Below, one piece after another: positions 6,566 to 8,380 of a stretch of DNA of 8,380 bases. The notes below the pieces were generated by a model. That model made no database searches, had not been told where the DNA came from, and saw only the letters and a program-made list of their open reading frames with translations. Each line of letters starts with the position of its first letter. Position 1 is the stretch's first letter. This stretch comes from Clostridia bacterium (GTDB lineage Bacteria; Bacillota; Clostridia; Christensenellales; CAG-138), in NCBI GenBank assembly GCA_030530185.1, contig JAUMVL010000071.1:1-8380 (forward strand), written 5' to 3'. Position numbers and translations under genes: made by a program.

Positions 6566-7386
6566 GCGTTTGCCTCCTTGAATTCGGTGTGAACGACAAA
6601 GAATTTGTCGCGCTTGGATCGGATATAGAGCCTTGTCAGCGGGCTATAGGAAACGCCCGGCACCGGATAGCCCTCCAGATAGCTTTTTTGTACGACCCTG
6701 CCAATGTCCTTACTCATGGCGGGAAGCTCCTTTTCGGCGTTTTCCATTGTGAAAGTCATTCTTGTTGCGTTGCTTGTCATGCTGACCTGCGCGTTGCCGC
6801 CGGACAACCCCTTTTGGCTGATAAAATCAAAGATGAACCACCCGCCCTTGAAGCGCTTTGCCATCGCCGCGATCAGCTTTTGCACATCCGGATCGGTCAG
6901 ATAATGCAGAACGCCTGCGGCAAGGAAGATGACGCCCTTTTCGGGATCGAACGGGACCGTATCGAACCAACGGTGATCGGTGATATCCGAGACAACGTTG
7001 CGCTCCTGTTCACCCTTTGGAATGTACTTTTCCCGACAGGCGATCACATCCGGAAAATCCACGTTGATCCAAGGATTCGTCTCATTCCCGATCTGCCGCC
7101 TTAGGCACGAAAGCCCCGCGCCAAGCTCCACAACCGTCGCCTGCGGATGATCCATGAGAAAGTCCCCGATCTCACAGGCAAAATCATACTGCCGGATCGC
7201 GCCCGCAAGCGCCGCGCATTGCAGACGATACAAGGGCGTCGGCGGGCGCTTTTCGCCCATTTCCCGCAGGATGCGCACCGCGTCATGATCCGGCAAAATC
7301 ATGGGCAGCTTTTTGACCGCGATCGCGCGGCTCCAAAGCGGGATACACAGCGTGCGCTCCACGCTGTCTTTTTTCAGTTCGCTCAT
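6562..7386 (-). CDS. LCM-type class I SAM-dependent methyltransferase (first of pair)
   Basis: A 274-residue cytoplasmic enzyme of the same LCM-like family as the next gene. It has an N-terminal VERTLCIPLWSRAIAVKKLP segment (9-28), SAM motif I VVELGAGLSC (85-94), an acidic residue at the end of the second strand in INVDFPDV (Asp110), VVSDITDHRWFD (131-142) and LAAGVLHYL (155-163). Identity with its neighbour is low outside these landmarks, so the two probably methylate different positions or different compounds, or form a heterodimer; I cannot tell which. The ATG at 7386 has AGGAGG 5 bases upstream, and that site overlaps the TAG of the preceding ATC-hydrolase-like gene, indicating tight coupling. 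The 3' end overlaps the next gene by four bases. Confidence 0.86.
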   Translation of the reverse strand: MSELKKDSVERTLCIPLWSRAIAVKKLPMILPDHDAVRILREMGEKRPPTPLYRLQCAALAGAIRQYDFACEIGDFLMDHPQATVVELGAGLSCLRRQIGNETNPWINVDFPDVIACREKYIPKGEQERNVVSDITDHRWFDTVPFDPEKGVIFLAAGVLHYLTDPDVQKLIAAMAKRFKGGWFIFDFISQKGLSGGNAQVSMTSNATRMTFTMENAEKELPAMSKDIGRVVQKSYLEGYPVPGVSYSPLTRLYIRSKRDKFFVVHTEFKEANA

Positions 7387-7395
7387 AAAGGCCTC

Positions 7396-8028
7396 CTAAA
7401 TGCTTTGAGACCGCTCCCAGCCGTCTCCGGCGTCGGTATCGTGCCGCACGAAGCGAAAATCACAGACGTCGCCGCCCTGGCAGAGCGTTTGGGTGCGAAT
7501 AAAGTCCGTGTAATGCAGGCTCCCATAGTTGATGATGTCCGCGTGGCAGCACATGGCGCCGAGCTTTAAGAGGTTGCGCTTTGTTAGAATCTTTGCATAA
7601 ATGCACTCGTTGCATTCAAAGTGAAACTCGTTCTTCGGATCGTCCTTGTGCCAGGTATAGCGCCACCCGGTCCCCGATTTTTTCGAAAAGCCAAGCGGCA
7701 CGACCTTCTTCATCAGCGGGAGGAAGAAGCCTGCCTTCGAGAGCTTTTGCATGCCGGAGGGATCGAGAAAGCTCCACATCTCCTCCGAAACAAATCGATA
7801 CGCCTCCGCTTCGCTCCTGCCGTGCTTTTGCAAAACCTCGTACAGCGCGATGGACGTTAAAATCTGCGCCATATGTTCATAGTTGCCCTTGTCGCAATAG
7901 GCCCGCTCCTCTTGGATCAGCTCGCGCATGCGCGTATAAACATCCTCCCGGACATCCTGCGGCAACGTAGGAAAAACCTTTTGATAGCGACTGATCGCTA
8001 CCATCGCCTTCGGCTCATACGGTTTCAT
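7396..8028 (-). CDS. ATC-hydrolase-like protein (L-2-amino-thiazoline-4-carboxylate hydrolase family)
   Basis: A 210-residue protein without signal peptide. Its C-terminal half carries the pattern I associate with the ATC_hydrolase family: FECNECIYAKI (137-147), GAMCCHADIINYG (157-169) and FIRTQTLCQGGDVCDFRF (176-193). The founding member, AtcB of Pseudomonas, opens the thiazoline ring of L-2-amino-thiazoline-4-carboxylate to give N-carbamoyl-L-cysteine. Most Bacillota members are untested, so the reaction here is only suggested by family. The N-terminal 100 residues are helical and unassigned. The start at 8028 has TGAGGTG upstream, overlapping the stop of the preceding related gene; the stop overlaps the ribosome binding site of the methyltransferase gene. 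No AtcC-like amidohydrolase is in the window. Family call is fairly sure, substrate is not. Confidence 0.75.
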   Translation of the reverse strand: MKPYEPKAMVAISRYQKVFPTLPQDVREDVYTRMRELIQEERAYCDKGNYEHMAQILTSIALYEVLQKHGRSEAEAYRFVSEEMWSFLDPSGMQKLSKAGFFLPLMKKVVPLGFSKKSGTGWRYTWHKDDPKNEFHFECNECIYAKILTKRNLLKLGAMCCHADIINYGSLHYTDFIRTQTLCQGGDVCDFRFVRHDTDAGDGWERSQSI

Positions 8029-8037
8029 CGTTTCACC

Positions 8038-8380
8038 TCATTTATACGGATTGTCCTGCTCGAACACCGGCGGCCAATAAGGCAGCGGCTCGCGGGTGGT
8101 GTCCAGCTTGAAATCGCAGTAATCGCCGTCCATAAAACAGGTATGTTCCCGGTAGAGCGGCGCGCCGAGCACCCCGAACATTACGTAGTCCAGGTTGCAG
8201 ATGTACGGCATATATTCCTCATAGCCGTATTTTCTGGCGAAAATCACCTGCGGGCAGACCAGATTGTGATAGCTGAACGCATAGCCTTCCTCCGGCGGAA
8301 TCTGCGTCTTGGTCTCAAAACTGCCGGGGTTCTCGGCGGCGTTTGCGGCGTTTTTCGCGTCCTTTTTCAAAAACATTTTG
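8038..8380 (-). CDS. ATC-hydrolase-like protein, C-terminal part (5' end outside window)
   Basis: The last 113 codons of a gene that runs off the right edge. An ATG exists at 8376, but the frame stays open above it, no ribosome binding site can be assessed, and the family is about twice this length, so I treat that ATG as probably internal. The visible part aligns with the C-terminal half of the next gene: FSYHNLVCPQVIF, then YMPYICNLDYVMFGV, then YREHTCFMDGDYCDFKL, matching that protein's FHFECNECIYAKI, LGAMCCHADIINYG and FIRTQTLCQGGDVCDFRF. Cysteines and the CDF motif are conserved, the rest has diverged. It is the first visible gene of the operon and stops 9 bases before its relative; the two may form a hetero-oligomer or act on related substrates. 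Confidence 0.72.
   Translation of the reverse strand, partial: KMFLKKDAKNAANAAENPGSFETKTQIPPEEGYAFSYHNLVCPQVIFARKYGYEEYMPYICNLDYVMFGVLGAPLYREHTCFMDGDYCDFKLDTTREPLPYWPPVFEQDNPYK

Noticed and set aside
6589..6596. GTGAACGA half-site matching the TetR operator
   Set aside because: It is a single half-site inside the coding sequence of a methyltransferase without the TCAC partner arm, so chance is the simpler explanation.
8374..8376. ATG near the right edge as the true start of the first ATC-hydrolase-like gene
   Set aside because: The frame remains open upstream, and the family is about 200 residues with the visible part matching only the C-terminal half, so the true start is most likely beyond the window.

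Overview
The window reads as a chromosomal piece of an anaerobic Bacillota (Clostridia; probably a moderately high-GC gut lineage such as Oscillospirales). This rests on strong AGGAGG-type ribosome binding sites, a consensus sigma-A promoter, U-tract hairpin terminators, a TnpV-type protein and protein families common in gut Clostridia (DUF3795, LCM-type methyltransferases, ATC-hydrolase-like proteins). The assignment is inferred from style, not from a marker gene. Every gene I can support lies on the minus strand, so the biological order runs from 8380 down to 1.

Region A (8380 to about 2102) is one tightly packed operon whose 5' end lies outside the window. In order it encodes an L-2-amino-thiazoline-4-carboxylate (ATC) hydrolase-like protein (5' end missing), a second ATC-hydrolase-like protein, two leucine carboxyl methyltransferase (LCM)-type SAM methyltransferases, and two ABC transporters with fused membrane and ATPase domains. 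Gaps are 9, 9, -4, 38 and 1 bases. A 13-bp hairpin with a U-tract closes the operon 18 bases after the last stop. The operon consists of three consecutive gene pairs, each made of two related but diverged proteins. The ABC proteins look like a heterodimer with two intact ATP sites, closest by motif to the siderophore-importer-like IrtAB/YbtPQ group. A working idea is uptake or export of a small, possibly thiazoline-containing or thiol-derived compound that is methylated and/or ring-opened in the cytoplasm. That is inference.

Region B (about 2101 to 1140) is AT-richer and sparsely coding. It holds a 37-codon open frame that ends exactly at a bidirectional terminator and may be the tail of a lost gene. 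It also holds an intact tnpV-family gene with its own extended -10 promoter and ribosome binding site, a hairpin after it, and an unremarkable 46-residue open frame. It looks like the residue of a mobile element lying between the transporter operon and its neighbouring regulator.

Region C (about 1140 to 1) starts with a perfect TTGACA-17-TATAAT promoter carrying two tandem 16-bp operator-like palindromes, one filling the spacer and one over the predicted start of transcription. It drives a TetR-family regulator whose stop overlaps (ATGA) the start of a cysteine-rich DUF3795 protein. That protein appears to run into a GNAT acetyltransferase domain at the window edge. Whether the TetR protein controls the transporter operon cannot be seen here because that operon's promoter is outside the window.
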